Of a stretch of 33,540 nucleotides of DNA, positions 1 through 7,764 are shown one piece after another; position 1 is the stretch's first letter, and each line of letters starts with the position of its first letter. A program made the translations under genes and the position numbers. The stretch is taken from NCBI GenBank assembly GCA_944332205.1, contig CALVJN010000017.1, forward strand, positions 1 through 33,540. Direction: 5' to 3'. The notes beneath the pieces are model-generated. The model worked only from the letters and a program-made list of their open reading frames with translations, ran no database searches and was not told where the DNA came from. The DNA comes from an uncultured Bacilli bacterium (lineage in GTDB: Bacteria; Bacillota_I; Bacilli_A; RF39; UBA660).

Positions 1-11
1 AAAAGAAAAAA

Positions 12-39
12 TTGACAAATATTTAATGTTTGTTAAAAT
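12..39 (+). promoter_or_regulatory. Predicted sigma-A promoter at left edge
   Basis: TTGACA at 12-17 and TAAAAT at 34-39 are separated by 16 bases, with a TG one base before the -10. Transcription would start near 46 and meet the hairpin at 73-108 within about 60 bases, so the product would be a very short RNA or the 13-codon ORF starting at 47. It may equally be an accidental match in AT-rich DNA. Confidence 0.35.
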
Positions 40-72
40 TATATTAAATGGTGCGGTTGAAATTACAATTAA

Positions 73-108
73 AAAAAGCAGTATATTAAGATTAATATAC
101 TACTTTTT
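73..108 (-). terminator. Bidirectional terminator after the DUF378 gene
   Basis: An 8-bp perfect stem (81-88 with 93-100) is extended outward by A-tract/T-tract pairing across one mismatch. The A-run at 71-77 reads as a U-run on the minus strand, so it can end the minus-strand gene that stops at 140. The T-run at 104-108 lets it work on the plus strand too. Confidence 0.7.
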
Positions 109-139
109 CATATCTGAAAGTTCGTCTTATTAGTGAACT

Positions 140-346
140 TTACTTTTTAATTTCATCATGCTCAAATAGCAATCCAATATTTATAATACCAGCAATGGCT
201 ACAATTATGTAGATTATTTTTGAAATAATACTATCACTTCCATCAAATAATGATGCAATTATATCAATTTCAAATAATCCTACCATTCCCCAGTTAAGAG
301 CACCTATAATTGTTAATACTAGTGCAATTTTTTGAAGTATTCTCAT
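140..346 (-). CDS. DUF378-family small membrane protein
   Basis: This is a 68-residue integral membrane protein. Two hydrophobic segments (about residues 5-27 and 42-62) are joined by a short acidic loop. The stretch IGALNWGMVGLF near residues 14-25 is the hallmark of the DUF378/YuzA family, whose function is unknown. An AGGAGG site lies just upstream of the ATG on the minus strand, and length fits the family. It stands alone, divergent from the lipoprotein gene at 455. Family assignment is fairly sure; no role can be stated. Confidence 0.85.
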   Translation of the reverse strand: MRILQKIALVLTIIGALNWGMVGLFEIDIIASLFDGSDSIISKIIYIIVAIAGIINIGLLFEHDEIKK

Positions 347-419
347 TTTTGCCCTCCTTTTATTAATATACTATCCTAATTTTTACTATTTATTCATGAA
401 TAATCTTTATTTAATTCAA

Positions 420-425
420 TATAAT
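420..425 (+). promoter_or_regulatory. Predicted -10 box for the lipoprotein gene
   Basis: A perfect TATAAT lies about 30 bases before the start codon at 455, at a fitting distance for a short leader. No convincing -35 hexamer is visible at the right spacing. Confidence 0.4.
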
Positions 426-454
426 TAAATGAAAATAAAAATATGGGGTGAAAA

Positions 455-1456
455 ATGAAAAAAAATTTTTTAATTATTTTATTTATAGCTATCTTTCTTT
501 TTTCAGGATGCACGAAAGATAGTAAATCTAATATTGTTGATAAGTTAAATAAAAAGATAGATGGTTTAGATGCTTATCAAATAAATGGTGTTCTTTCTAT
601 TTCTAATAATGAGGATACATATAATTATGATGTTGTAGTATCTTATAAAAAAGATGATAATTACAAAGTTAGCTTAATTAATAAGTCTAATGGCCATGAA
701 CAAATTATTTTAAAAAGTAACAATGAGGTTTATGTTATAACACCAGCACTTAATAAAAGTTTTAAATTTCAAAGTAGTTGGCCTGATAATAATTCACAGA
801 TTTATATTTTGAGTTCTATTTTAAATGATATTAATTCAGATGATGAAAAAATTATTGATGAAGTAGATTCAGGGTATGTTATTACAACAAGAGTGAATTA
901 TCCTAACAATATAGGGTTAGTAAAGCAAAAGGTTTATGTTGATAAAGATGCGAACATTCTGAAAGTAGAAGTTTTAAATGATTCAAGTATTGTTGAAATG
1001 GTTATGAAATTTGATAAAATAGATGATAATCCAACTTTTGACGATAATTATTTTGAACTTAATAGCATAATATCTGATATTGAAACACCAGATACTACAG
1101 AAGAAGAAACTAGTGCGATAGATGATATTATATATCCATTATATATTCCATCAGGAACTGTATTAGTTGATCAAGAAACAATTCCTAAGGAAGATGGGGA
1201 AAGAATTATTTTGACTTTTGATGGTGAAAAACCATTCTTGTTAGTTGAAGAAACTTCTAGTATTGAGGATGAATTTTCAATTGTTCCAATATTTGGTGAA
1301 CCACAATTCCTTAATGATACACTAGGTGCTATTACTGATAATTCAGTTAGCTGGTCTAGCAATGGAATTGACTATTATTTAGTTTCTGACGTAATGGGAA
1401 AAACTGAACTTATTGAGATTGCTAATTCAATAAGTACTATCCCTATAATGAAATAG
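455..1456 (+). CDS. LolA/GerS-like lipoprotein with DUF4367-like C-terminus
   Basis: This 333-residue exported lipoprotein has a signal peptide at residues 1-18 and a lipobox LFSGC with the lipidated Cys at 19. Residues about 30-200 are rich in beta strands and resemble the LolA fold seen in Gram-positive proteins such as GerS: repeated short strands, VYVITPALNKSFKFQSSWP, and a KVYVDKDANILKVEV strand pair. The C-terminal part (about 230-333) resembles DUF4367, ending in a Trp-Ser-Ser-Asn-Gly-Ile-Asp-Tyr-Tyr-Leu segment and an ELIEIANSI helix. GGGGTG precedes the ATG. A role in envelope or lipid handling is inferred from fold only. Confidence 0.7.
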   Translation: MKKNFLIILFIAIFLFSGCTKDSKSNIVDKLNKKIDGLDAYQINGVLSISNNEDTYNYDVVVSYKKDDNYKVSLINKSNGHEQIILKSNNEVYVITPALNKSFKFQSSWPDNNSQIYILSSILNDINSDDEKIIDEVDSGYVITTRVNYPNNIGLVKQKVYVDKDANILKVEVLNDSSIVEMVMKFDKIDDNPTFDDNYFELNSIISDIETPDTTEEETSAIDDIIYPLYIPSGTVLVDQETIPKEDGERIILTFDGEKPFLLVEETSSIEDEFSIVPIFGEPQFLNDTLGAITDNSVSWSSNGIDYYLVSDVMGKTELIEIANSISTIPIMK

Positions 1457-1486
1457 ACACTTTATTAAGTGTTTATTTTTTTTTTT
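1457..1486 (+). terminator. Terminator after the lipoprotein gene
   Basis: A 6-bp stem (1457-1462 with 1467-1472) with a 4-base loop is followed by a long T-run. It begins right after the stop codon, and its T-tract runs directly into the next promoter. Confidence 0.75.
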
Positions 1487-1491
1487 CTTCG

Positions 1492-1500
1492 TGTTATAAT
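1492..1500 (+). promoter_or_regulatory. Extended -10 promoter (TGTTATAAT)
   Basis: TG, one base, then TATAAT at 1495-1500 sits a few bases behind the T-tract of the preceding terminator. The T-tract takes the place of a -35 box. The predicted start near 1507 leaves a leader of only about 10 bases before the ATG at 1517. Confidence 0.6.
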
Positions 1501-1516
1501 TTTGTTGGTGATATTT

Positions 1517-2053
1517 ATGAGTAATAGAGAAAGAAGAAGAAAGTTAAAAAAATTCGAAAGGCAATCTACTGGAGAAAATGATGAAATTGTAAGAATGATC
1601 AAAGTTTTTGCAATTGTTGTTCTGGCTCTTGCTTCATTTTATTTTATTTTTGCAATATATAATGGAGAGATTTCTTTTGGTGATAAAGATAAAGATGATG
1701 AAGAAGTTACAATTCAAAATATAAAAATATTAGCTGGTTCTACATTTAATAGAATAGATAGTGAATATTATGTTCTTTTTTATGATTTTGAGGGTGATTA
1801 TGCTACATATTGCTTAACTATTTATAATTTGTATAATCAAAAAGAAAATCATTTAAAAATGTATGTTGTTGATTTAAATGATGCGTTTAATAAAAAACAT
1901 GTTGTCGATTCTATGAATTTAGTTAATGTTAGTAGTGCTAACGAATTGAAAGTTATGGATTCTTCTTTAATTAAAGTAAAAGATGGAAAGGCAGAATTTG
2001 TAATATCTGGAAATGAAGAATTATCTAAGTATCAAGATACATTATTAAAATAA
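1517..2053 (+). CDS. Membrane-anchored protein, possible degenerate thioredoxin-like fold
   Basis: This 178-residue protein begins at the ATG at 1517, preceded by GGTGAT. A GTG at 1469 in the same frame lies inside the preceding terminator and is rejected. A basic N-terminus (RERRRKLKK) is followed by one membrane segment (about residues 29-48), so the rest is predicted to be extracellular. The pattern YYVLFYDFEGDYA, then KMYVVDLND, then SSLIKVKDGKAEFVISGNEE resembles strands of a thioredoxin fold, but no CxxC motif is present, so redox chemistry is unlikely. It lies directly before an S41 protease gene. Function is unknown and the fold is an inference. Confidence 0.6.
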   Translation: MSNRERRRKLKKFERQSTGENDEIVRMIKVFAIVVLALASFYFIFAIYNGEISFGDKDKDDEEVTIQNIKILAGSTFNRIDSEYYVLFYDFEGDYATYCLTIYNLYNQKENHLKMYVVDLNDAFNKKHVVDSMNLVNVSSANELKVMDSSLIKVKDGKAEFVISGNEELSKYQDTLLK

Positions 2054-2070
2054 TATAATTCTTTTTTTTT
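2016..2070 (+). terminator. Possible terminator overlapping the CDS end
   Basis: AAGAATTAT (2016-2024) can pair with ATAATTCTT (2055-2063), enclosing a small inner hairpin, and a T-run follows. The 5' arm is inside the coding sequence. The loop is about 30 bases long, so this is weaker than the other terminators here. Confidence 0.4.
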
Positions 2071-2081
2071 ACTTTTTTTTA

Positions 2082-2090
2082 TGATAATAT
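2082..2090 (+). promoter_or_regulatory. Extended -10 promoter (TGATAATAT)
   Basis: TG, one base, then TAATAT at 2085-2090 lies just after two T-tracts. It would start a transcript near 2097, about 19 bases before the S41 protease start codon. There is no separate -35 box. Confidence 0.45.
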
Positions 2091-2115
2091 TATTGTGTAT
2101 AATAAGAGGTGGATT

Positions 2116-3393
2116 ATGACTAATAATTCTGATTATAAATTAAAAAAAGTTAAAAATAAAAAGAAGAAGCATTTAGATAAGATAGTGGAAAGTGATGAAA
2201 AATTTCAGAAAAATTTTAAGAATGATAGTACAACTTTTAATTTGCTTGAAGTTATCATAGTAATGATTATAACAGTATTGTTTGGTATAGTGATAGGGTG
2301 GTTTATTGGTTATATTAACAATAATAATAAATCACAATATCTTAATAATAGAGATGATATTAAAGAAATAATAGATGTTTATGATAACTTAGTAGATGAG
2401 TATTATAAGGATATTGATAGTAATCAATTGATTACAGGTGCTATTAATGGGATGATGAATAGTTTAGCTGATCCTTATTCTATATATATTGATCCGAATA
2501 CTGCAAATTTATTTAATGACGAACTTACAGGAAGTTTTACAGGAATTGGAGTTGAAATAGTATTATATGATGATTCACTTCCTGTTATTATTAATGTATT
2601 AGATAATACTCCTGCTAGTAGTGCTGGTATTATGCCAAATGATGTATTATATAAAATTGATGGTAAAGATATACAGGGACTTTCAATATTTGATATTACT
2701 TCTATGATAAAAAATGGTAGTATAGGTGAAGAAGTTAAAATAACGGTATTGCGAAATGGTACTGAAAAAGAATTTATTTTAAAAAGAGAAAATATTGAGA
2801 TTGAATCGGTTTTTGTTAATTATTATGAAAATGGTGATAATAAAATAGCTATTATTAGTATTTCAAAATTTGCTAAAAATAGTTTTTTGCAATTTGAAAA
2901 AATATATAATGAAGTTTTAGATAATAATGTTGATTCGCTAATTATTGATGTTAGAAATAATAGTGGTGGTTATTTATCGGTTGCAAAAAATATTTCTTCT
3001 TTGTTTTTAGATAAAAATGATGTTATTTATCAAAAAAAATATAATGATAATATTGAAATTATTAAGTCTGATATTGATAACGTTATTGATATGAATGTTG
3101 TAATTTTAGTAAATGAAGAAACAGCTTCTTCGGCTGAAGTTTTTGTGGCTGCGTTAAAAGAAAATTTAGATATTGATGTTGTTGGAACTAATACTTACGG
3201 CAAAGGAACTGTTCAAAAGATAATGGAACTTTCTGATGGGGCATATATAAAATATACAGTTCAAACATTATGTACTCCGAATGGTAATGATATAGATGGT
3301 ATTGGTATTGTACCTGATTTTGTTGTAAATTTAGAAAATGATTCTGATAGTCAGCTTAATTTTGCAATTGAGTTATTAAGTAAAGGAGAGTAA
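2116..3393 (+). CDS. S41-family C-terminal processing protease (CtpA-like)
   Basis: This 425-residue membrane-anchored serine protease would cleave exported proteins near their C-termini. The ATG at 2116 is chosen because AGAGGTGG lies just upstream; a GTG at 2095 would precede it. One membrane segment at about residues 44-68 follows a Lys-rich cytoplasmic tail. A PDZ domain spans about 140-225 (TGIGVEI, PASSAGIMPNDVLYKIDG). The protease core has VRNNSGGY, the catalytic Ser338 in TASSAE and Lys363 in YGKGTVQK. The 25-residue spacing matches the Ser-Lys dyad of CtpA/CtpB. It is co-transcribed with the pseudopilin gene 5 bases downstream. Confidence 0.93.
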   Translation: MTNNSDYKLKKVKNKKKKHLDKIVESDEKFQKNFKNDSTTFNLLEVIIVMIITVLFGIVIGWFIGYINNNNKSQYLNNRDDIKEIIDVYDNLVDEYYKDIDSNQLITGAINGMMNSLADPYSIYIDPNTANLFNDELTGSFTGIGVEIVLYDDSLPVIINVLDNTPASSAGIMPNDVLYKIDGKDIQGLSIFDITSMIKNGSIGEEVKITVLRNGTEKEFILKRENIEIESVFVNYYENGDNKIAIISISKFAKNSFLQFEKIYNEVLDNNVDSLIIDVRNNSGGYLSVAKNISSLFLDKNDVIYQKKYNDNIEIIKSDIDNVIDMNVVILVNEETASSAEVFVAALKENLDIDVVGTNTYGKGTVQKIMELSDGAYIKYTVQTLCTPNGNDIDGIGIVPDFVVNLENDSDSQLNFAIELLSKGE

Positions 3394-3398
3394 AAGTT

Positions 3399-4019
3399 AT
3401 GATATATAATAAAAAAGGATTTACTTTGATAGAGATAGTTGCTGTAGTAATTATTATAGGTATAGTTTTTACTATTGCAGTTCCGATGGTTTCTTCTTAT
3501 ATATTGGATTCTAGAAAAACAAGCTATTATGGTAGTATTTCTGCTTATGTTGAAACTATACAGAGTGAGTATGATATGAGGGAATTTGGTGATTATATTG
3601 ATGATTCTGAAATTATGTTAGTTCCGATTAAGCTTATAAAATTGGAAAGTGGTGATTCTGATTCTACACCATTTGGATATTATGATTATAATAAAAGTTA
3701 TGTTGTAATTAAATCTTCTGTTTATACTAATGAATATTATGCTAATTTTTTAGATGATGCTAATTATGGAGTTTCTAATTTAAATATAAATTCTATTTCT
3801 AAAGGTAGTATTAAGAATATAAACAGCGATGATATTATTGGACTTAATTCTTTTATTAGTTGTGTTAACAACAAGTATAATTTAAATGATAATGTTTTTT
3901 CCTTTAATGGCAAAGAATATAGTGCTTGTGATTATAGAATTTATAAAAAAGAGTATTCTGATGATTATCAATGTAGTGGTAATAGTGATATTCCGGTTAT
4001 AGTAATGTGTGAAAATTAA
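3399..4019 (+). CDS. Type IV pilin-like / pseudopilin protein
   Basis: This 206-residue protein carries a class III prepilin signal: a short basic leader (MIYNKKG), cleavage expected after Gly7, Phe at +1 and Glu12 at +5 in GFTLIE, then a hydrophobic helix to about residue 30. The remainder is a Tyr/Ser/Asp-rich extracellular domain. Four Cys in the last 60 residues (SCVNN, SACDY, YQCSG, VMCEN) could form disulfides. AAAGGAG overlaps the end of the S41 gene, giving a two-gene operon. No prepilin peptidase or pilus ATPase is in the window, so whether it builds a pilus is open. Confidence 0.85.
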   Translation: MIYNKKGFTLIEIVAVVIIIGIVFTIAVPMVSSYILDSRKTSYYGSISAYVETIQSEYDMREFGDYIDDSEIMLVPIKLIKLESGDSDSTPFGYYDYNKSYVVIKSSVYTNEYYANFLDDANYGVSNLNINSISKGSIKNINSDDIIGLNSFISCVNNKYNLNDNVFSFNGKEYSACDYRIYKKEYSDDYQCSGNSDIPVIVMCEN

Positions 4020-4083
4020 TATTTTATGAATATAAAAATTCTTGATAAGTTACTTATACATATACGCTTTTGTCTATTTATGA

Positions 4084-4344
4084 GTGCAATGTTATATCTC
4101 TATCAACATTTCGTAATACTTTTAATTATGGCAACTCCGCATGGAATAAGAAAAATTTGTTAGGCGTTGGTAATTATTATGGAATAGGTTTTATTCATAA
4201 GTTACAGAATAATTTAATAGCCTGTTATAATGATGTGTACATAGTTATAATTTTAATTCATCAGGATTAGGAGGAGTTATATCGTTTAATAATGGAATGG
4301 GTAGTTATTATGATGGAATGGGTGGAATATCATTATCATATTAG
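4084..4344 (+). pseudogene. Decayed 3' end of a secreted-type protein gene
   Basis: Two overlapping frames give protein-like text. The first reads FRNTFNYGNSAWNKKNLLGV and onward. After a frameshift near 4240 the second reads NFNSSGLGGVISFNNGMGSY and ends at the TAG at 4342-4344. The Gly/Asn/Tyr-rich composition suits an extracellular protein. No intact start or ribosome binding site is seen. I do not recognise the family. The rest of 4020-4400 holds nothing else that I can identify. Confidence 0.35.
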
Positions 4345-4415
4345 TATAATTGTGTGACGCAGTTTATCTAAATTTATAACTATTTATTTTCCGTGATGAA
4401 GTGGAGATGATTAAT

Positions 4416-4745
4416 ATGTATAATTTTGAAAAAATGGAACATGAAATAATTGATTTGATTGAAGATGATTGTATATTGTTATGTGATGGAACTGAAAAAA
4501 ATATAAGTATAATATTAACAAATTTTAGATTAATCTTGCTTGATTATCTAAGTGATGATTATCGAGAAGTTATGAGAATATCAAGGGGAATGAATTACTT
4601 AAAAAGTAAGGAACCATTTTTATCTATCAATTTAGAAGATCTTGTTAAAGTTGAGCATGGTGATTATGATAAGTATATTTTGAAGAACGGAAATTATTTC
4701 TTTTTGAAGACAAAGCTACTTATCAACAAAATATATAAGATATAA
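4416..4745 (+). CDS. Small protein, possible bacterial PH-like domain
   Basis: This 109-residue soluble protein starts at the ATG at 4416, which has GTGGAG nine bases upstream. A GTG at 4401 and an ATG at 4407 lie in or next to that site and are less likely. The pattern DDCILLCDGTEKNISIILTN followed by FRLILLDY, then KSKEPFLSINLEDLVKVEHG, resembles the strand-turn-strand core of bacterial PH/GRAM-like domains that are often membrane-associated. This is an inference from pattern only. There are no membrane segments or signal peptide. It lies between two decayed stretches. Confidence 0.55.
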   Translation: MYNFEKMEHEIIDLIEDDCILLCDGTEKNISIILTNFRLILLDYLSDDYREVMRISRGMNYLKSKEPFLSINLEDLVKVEHGDYDKYILKNGNYFFLKTKLLINKIYKI

Positions 4746-5171
4746 TTTTAAAACATTTGCAACTTTTTACAATAAATTGTTTTTTTTACGAAAAAATGAA
4801 AGACTTCATATTTTTTGATAGTAGAAATTATATTTTAGTAGACTATTATGATATTTATAGAGCCAATAACGATGTGTAGAACCCCAAATATTACCAATTT
4901 AAGAAACTATACAAGGAATTGTGTAGTTTTTATTATGAACAATTTTCTGTTTTAACTCTTTCATTCCATGACAAAGTTCATCTGATATTCAAGCATTGTG
5001 TTTATATATTAAATATTACTCAATTGGTTATAACTATTTTTATTATAAGAGCTAAATCGTACTTTATATTTTTTTATACTTTCTAATAGGAATTTTATAT
5101 TTTTGTTTTTTTATTAATTTATTATATTGTTTTCAATTGCTAGATTTAATTATCCTTCAACATTATTTTTA
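4746..5171. other. Gene-poor tract with minus-strand remnants
   Basis: No intact gene is visible on either strand. Short minus-strand runs such as DELCHGMKELKQKIVHNKN (about 4920-4980) and KVRFSSYNKNSYNQLSNI (about 5020-5075) look protein-like but are broken by stops and frame changes. They may belong to the decayed gene at 5172-5810. A strong hairpin lies at 4904-4935. Confidence 0.4.
4904..4935 (+). terminator. Strong hairpin with GGAA loop and T-run
   Basis: An 11-bp stem (4904-4914 with 4919-4929, one G-U pair) is closed by a GGAA (GNRA-type) tetraloop and followed by TTTTTATT. It lies 159 bases after the small PH-like gene, so it may end that transcript or a separate small RNA. Confidence 0.6.
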
Positions 5172-5810
5172 TCATTTCATTTTAAATAATCCTATTGCCA
5201 CATTTTCATTTACAATCATTTCATGTTTTTCTTTTTGTTTACCAATTCTAGGAAAATCTAAAGGTCCAAATTCAAATACACTATTATTAATGTAATTATA
5301 GAAAGATGCTTTAAAAAAAATAGAATTTTAGGATGATTAATGTATAAATGATTCGTAGTTTTTTCTTTTTTAGTAAGTGAATTAATCACATTTTTGGTAT
5401 TATAAATTTTTTCTTCTATTAGATTTATATCTTGTATGCAAGTGATAATTAATTTTTTTGTTAATTATTAGCTAATAAGTATATTTTTCTTTTCAATAGT
5501 AACTTCTAGATTTCCAACTATTCTGAAAATAAGGGGTGTTTTTAATTTGTTATAATTTACCTTTTTTTGTGAAATTTATTAAAATCACTTGGTTTAGAAT
5601 AAACTTTATTTCTACCTATTTCTCTTAAATAGTTGAATGGAAATTTATTTAATTTAATTAAAATTTGGTTAATACTTTTTAAACTATCTTCAATGTTTTT
5701 TCTTTATAAGAAGGATAATAATAATTTGTGTGATAATATTCATCCTTTAAATAACAAACAAATTGCTTGGTATAATTACCATTACAAAATTAACTGTATA
5801 ACAATTGTAT
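5172..5810 (-). pseudogene. Frameshifted, unrecognised gene on minus strand
   Basis: Reading the minus strand gives one continuous-looking protein in several frames. The first piece runs about 5797-5563 (YYHTNYYYPSYKEKN, YLREIGRNKVYSKPSDFNKF). The second runs about 5541-5468 (TPLIFRIVGNLEVTIEKKN). The third runs about 5460-5320 (LIITCIQDINLIEEKIYN). The last runs about 5305-5172 (SVFEFGPLDFPRIGKQKEKH) and ends in TGA. At least three frame changes separate them, so the gene is dead. The ancestral product was roughly 200 residues or more. I do not recognise the family. Confidence 0.5.
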
Positions 5811-5878
5811 ACTTTCAAATTTAATTTACATATGAAAAACAACATCATTTTTTTATGAAAAAATGTTAAAAAAAAAGC

Positions 5879-5908
5879 TTGATTTTAAGGCTATGGATAT
5901 GGTATACT
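5879..5908 (+). promoter_or_regulatory. Promoter of the S10 ribosomal cluster
   Basis: TTGATT at 5879-5884 and TATACT at 5903-5908 are 18 bases apart, and a TG one base before the -10 makes it an extended -10 promoter. It precedes about 14 kb of co-directional ribosomal genes. The predicted start is near 5915. Confidence 0.75.
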
Positions 5909-5914
5909 TTTAGA

Positions 5915-6032
5915 CGTGTGGCTGCTTAGATGTGTGAGGTTGCTGATACGCCAGGCAAAGTTGCTAGGAATAATTCAGGTTATTTACACGGAGCAAGTCT
6001 ATACGACGATATAGGCGAGAGGAGGATTTAAT
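5915..6032 (+). promoter_or_regulatory. S10-operon leader RNA
   Basis: About 118 bases lie between the predicted start and rpsJ. They are markedly less AT-rich than the neighbouring intergenic DNA, which suggests selected structure. A small stem (5999-6003 with 6010-6014) sits just before the AGAGGAGG site. Inference: a leader controlling the cluster. I cannot tell which ribosomal protein, if any, binds it. Confidence 0.5.
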
Positions 6033-6338
6033 ATGTCAAATATTATTCGTATTAAATTAAAAGCATATGATCATAGAATTCTTGATAATGCTGCAACAAA
6101 AATAGTTGAAACTATTAAAAGAACTGGTGGAGTTATTAGTGGTCCAGTTCCACTTCCAACAGATGTTGAAAAATTTACTATTTTAAGAGCTGTTCATAAA
6201 GATAAGGATTCGCGTGAACAATTTGAAATGCGTACGCATAAGAGATTAATTGATGTTAAAAATCCAAGTAAGGAAGTTATTGATGCTTTAGCACATTTGG
6301 AACTTCCTAGTGGTGTTGACATTCAAATTAAACAATAA
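6033..6338 (+). CDS. rpsJ: 30S ribosomal protein S10
   Basis: This 101-residue protein of the small-subunit head also acts in transcription antitermination with NusB in many bacteria. Family signatures are [14 protein letters not shown] at the N-terminus, GPVPLPT in the middle and [12 protein letters not shown], and length matches the usual 100-103 residues. GAGGAGG precedes the ATG. It is the first gene of the long ribosomal cluster and follows a structured leader, so its promoter drives everything to rplQ unless internal promoters exist. Confidence 0.98.
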   Translation: MSNIIRIKLKAYDHRILDNAATKIVETIKRTGGVISGPVPLPTDVEKFTILRAVHKDKDSREQFEMRTHKRLIDVKNPSKEVIDALAHLELPSGVDIQIKQ

Positions 6339-6358
6339 TTTTAGTGGGAGGAAATGAA

Positions 6359-7087
6359 ATGAAAGGAATCTTAGGTAGAAAAATTGGAATGACTCAGGTT
6401 TTTACTAAAAGTGGAAAACTTGTACCTGTAACAGTTGTAGAAGTAGAACCTAATGTTGTAACTCAAATTAAGACTAAAGAAAAAGATGGTTATGATGCAA
6501 TTCAATTGGGTGCTGTTACTGTTAAAGAAAAAAGTTCGAATAAAGCGAAAATCGGTCATACGAAAAAAGCAAATACTACTCCTAAGCGCTTCTTAAAAGA
6601 ACTTAGAGGAGTAAACGTTAATGACTATACTTTAGGTCAAGTAATATCAGTAGATTTGTTCAAAGAAGGAGAAATTGTTGATGTTAGTGGTATAAGTAAA
6701 GGAAAAGGTTTTCAAGGAGTTATTAAACGTTATAATCAAAGTCGTGGGCCTATGGGACATGGTTCACAGTATCATAGAGGTGTAGGTTCTCTTGGAACAC
6801 TATTACCAATGCATGTATTAAAAGGAAAAAAATTACCAGGGCATATGGGTAATGTTGCAACGACAATTCAAAATTTGGAAGTTGTATCTGTTGATTTAGA
6901 AAATAATGTTATCTTAATTAAAGGTAATGTTCCTGGTCCAAAAAAATCTTTAGTTATGATTAAAACTTCTGTAAAAAACGGTGAAAAGTCTAATGAAGCT
7001 CTTGAGTTAATTTCTTATGAATTAGTTGAAGAAAAAAATGATGTTACTGTTTCAGAAGAGTCTAAAGAAGAAAAAGTTGGAGAATAA
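6359..7087 (+). CDS. rplC: 50S ribosomal protein L3
   Basis: This 242-residue protein helps initiate 23S rRNA folding and reaches the peptidyl-transferase centre. The start is the ATG at 6359 because GGGAGG lies just before it; an in-frame GTG at 6344 overlaps that site. Signatures include [32 protein letters not shown] and KKLPGHMGN. The protein is about 30 residues longer than the usual 205-215, through an acidic tail (ending [11 protein letters not shown]) that is probably disordered. A 55-base gap separates it from rplD. Confidence 0.98.
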   Translation: MKGILGRKIGMTQVFTKSGKLVPVTVVEVEPNVVTQIKTKEKDGYDAIQLGAVTVKEKSSNKAKIGHTKKANTTPKRFLKELRGVNVNDYTLGQVISVDLFKEGEIVDVSGISKGKGFQGVIKRYNQSRGPMGHGSQYHRGVGSLGTLLPMHVLKGKKLPGHMGNVATTIQNLEVVSVDLENNVILIKGNVPGPKKSLVMIKTSVKNGEKSNEALELISYELVEEKNDVTVSEESKEEKVGE

Positions 7088-7142
7088 TCGTCATAGTTAA
7101 TTTCTAAGTTTTAATTAAATATGATGAAGGGAGGAATTATAG

Positions 7143-7763
7143 ATGACAAAAGTTGCACTTTTAAATATAAAAGGTGAAAAGATTGAAGATATTAAATTAA
7201 ACGAAGATATTTTTGGTATAGAACCAAACAAAAAAGTTTTATATGATGCTATTATTTTGTCTCGTGCATCATTAAGACAAGGAACTCATAGTACTAAAAC
7301 TCGTTCAGAAGTTAGTGGTGGAGGAAGAAAACCTTGGAGGCAAAAAGGTACTGGGCATGCACGTCAAGGATCTATTAGAGCTGTTCAATGGAGAGGCGGA
7401 GGAATTGCTTTTGGGCCTGTTCCTAGAGATTATAGTAAGAAAATGAATCGCAAAGAACGTCGCCTTGCTCTTAAGAGTGCCGTTGCTAGTAAAATTAAAG
7501 ATTTTGTTGTAGTAGATGAATTAGTTGCTTCTACGCCAAAAACAAAAGATATGGTTAAAATTTTAACAACACTAAAATTAAATGATGTAAATACATTAAT
7601 TATTGTTAAAGAACTTGATGAAAATTTAATACTTGCATCTAGAAATATTTCAAACGTTTTATTAATAGAAGCAAACGAAATAAATGTTTTAGATTTAGTT
7701 GCTGCTAATAAAGTTTTGATTACTAAAGATGCATTAAGTGTTATAGAGGAGGTGCTAAAATAA
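7143..7763 (+). CDS. rplD: 50S ribosomal protein L4
   Basis: This 206-residue protein has a long loop that lines the peptide exit tunnel, and it regulates the S10 operon in some bacteria. The loop signature [19 protein letters not shown] at about residues 59-77 is clear, followed by [10 protein letters not shown] and an arginine-rich stretch. Length fits the family. AGGGAGG precedes the ATG. Only one base separates its stop codon from rplW, so the two are translationally linked. Confidence 0.98.
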   Translation: MTKVALLNIKGEKIEDIKLNEDIFGIEPNKKVLYDAIILSRASLRQGTHSTKTRSEVSGGGRKPWRQKGTGHARQGSIRAVQWRGGGIAFGPVPRDYSKKMNRKERRLALKSAVASKIKDFVVVDELVASTPKTKDMVKILTTLKLNDVNTLIIVKELDENLILASRNISNVLLIEANEINVLDLVAANKVLITKDALSVIEEVLK

Positions 7764-7764
7764 T

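Noticed and set aside
1469-1516. N-terminal extension of the membrane-anchored protein from GTG at 1469
   Set aside because: It would be encoded by the terminator stem and T-tract of the preceding gene and lies upstream of the predicted promoter.
2099-2103. A second TATAAT just before the S41 protease start
   Set aside because: Transcription from it would begin within or after the ribosome binding site, leaving no usable leader.
4070-4270. A 66-codon frame taken as an intact gene
   Set aside because: There is no binding site before its start, and protein-like text continues in another frame after it, so it is scored as part of a decayed gene.
5633-5824. A 63-codon plus-strand frame before the S10 promoter
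   Set aside because: It has no ribosome binding site and no recognisable features, and the opposite strand in the same interval reads as coherent, frameshifted protein.
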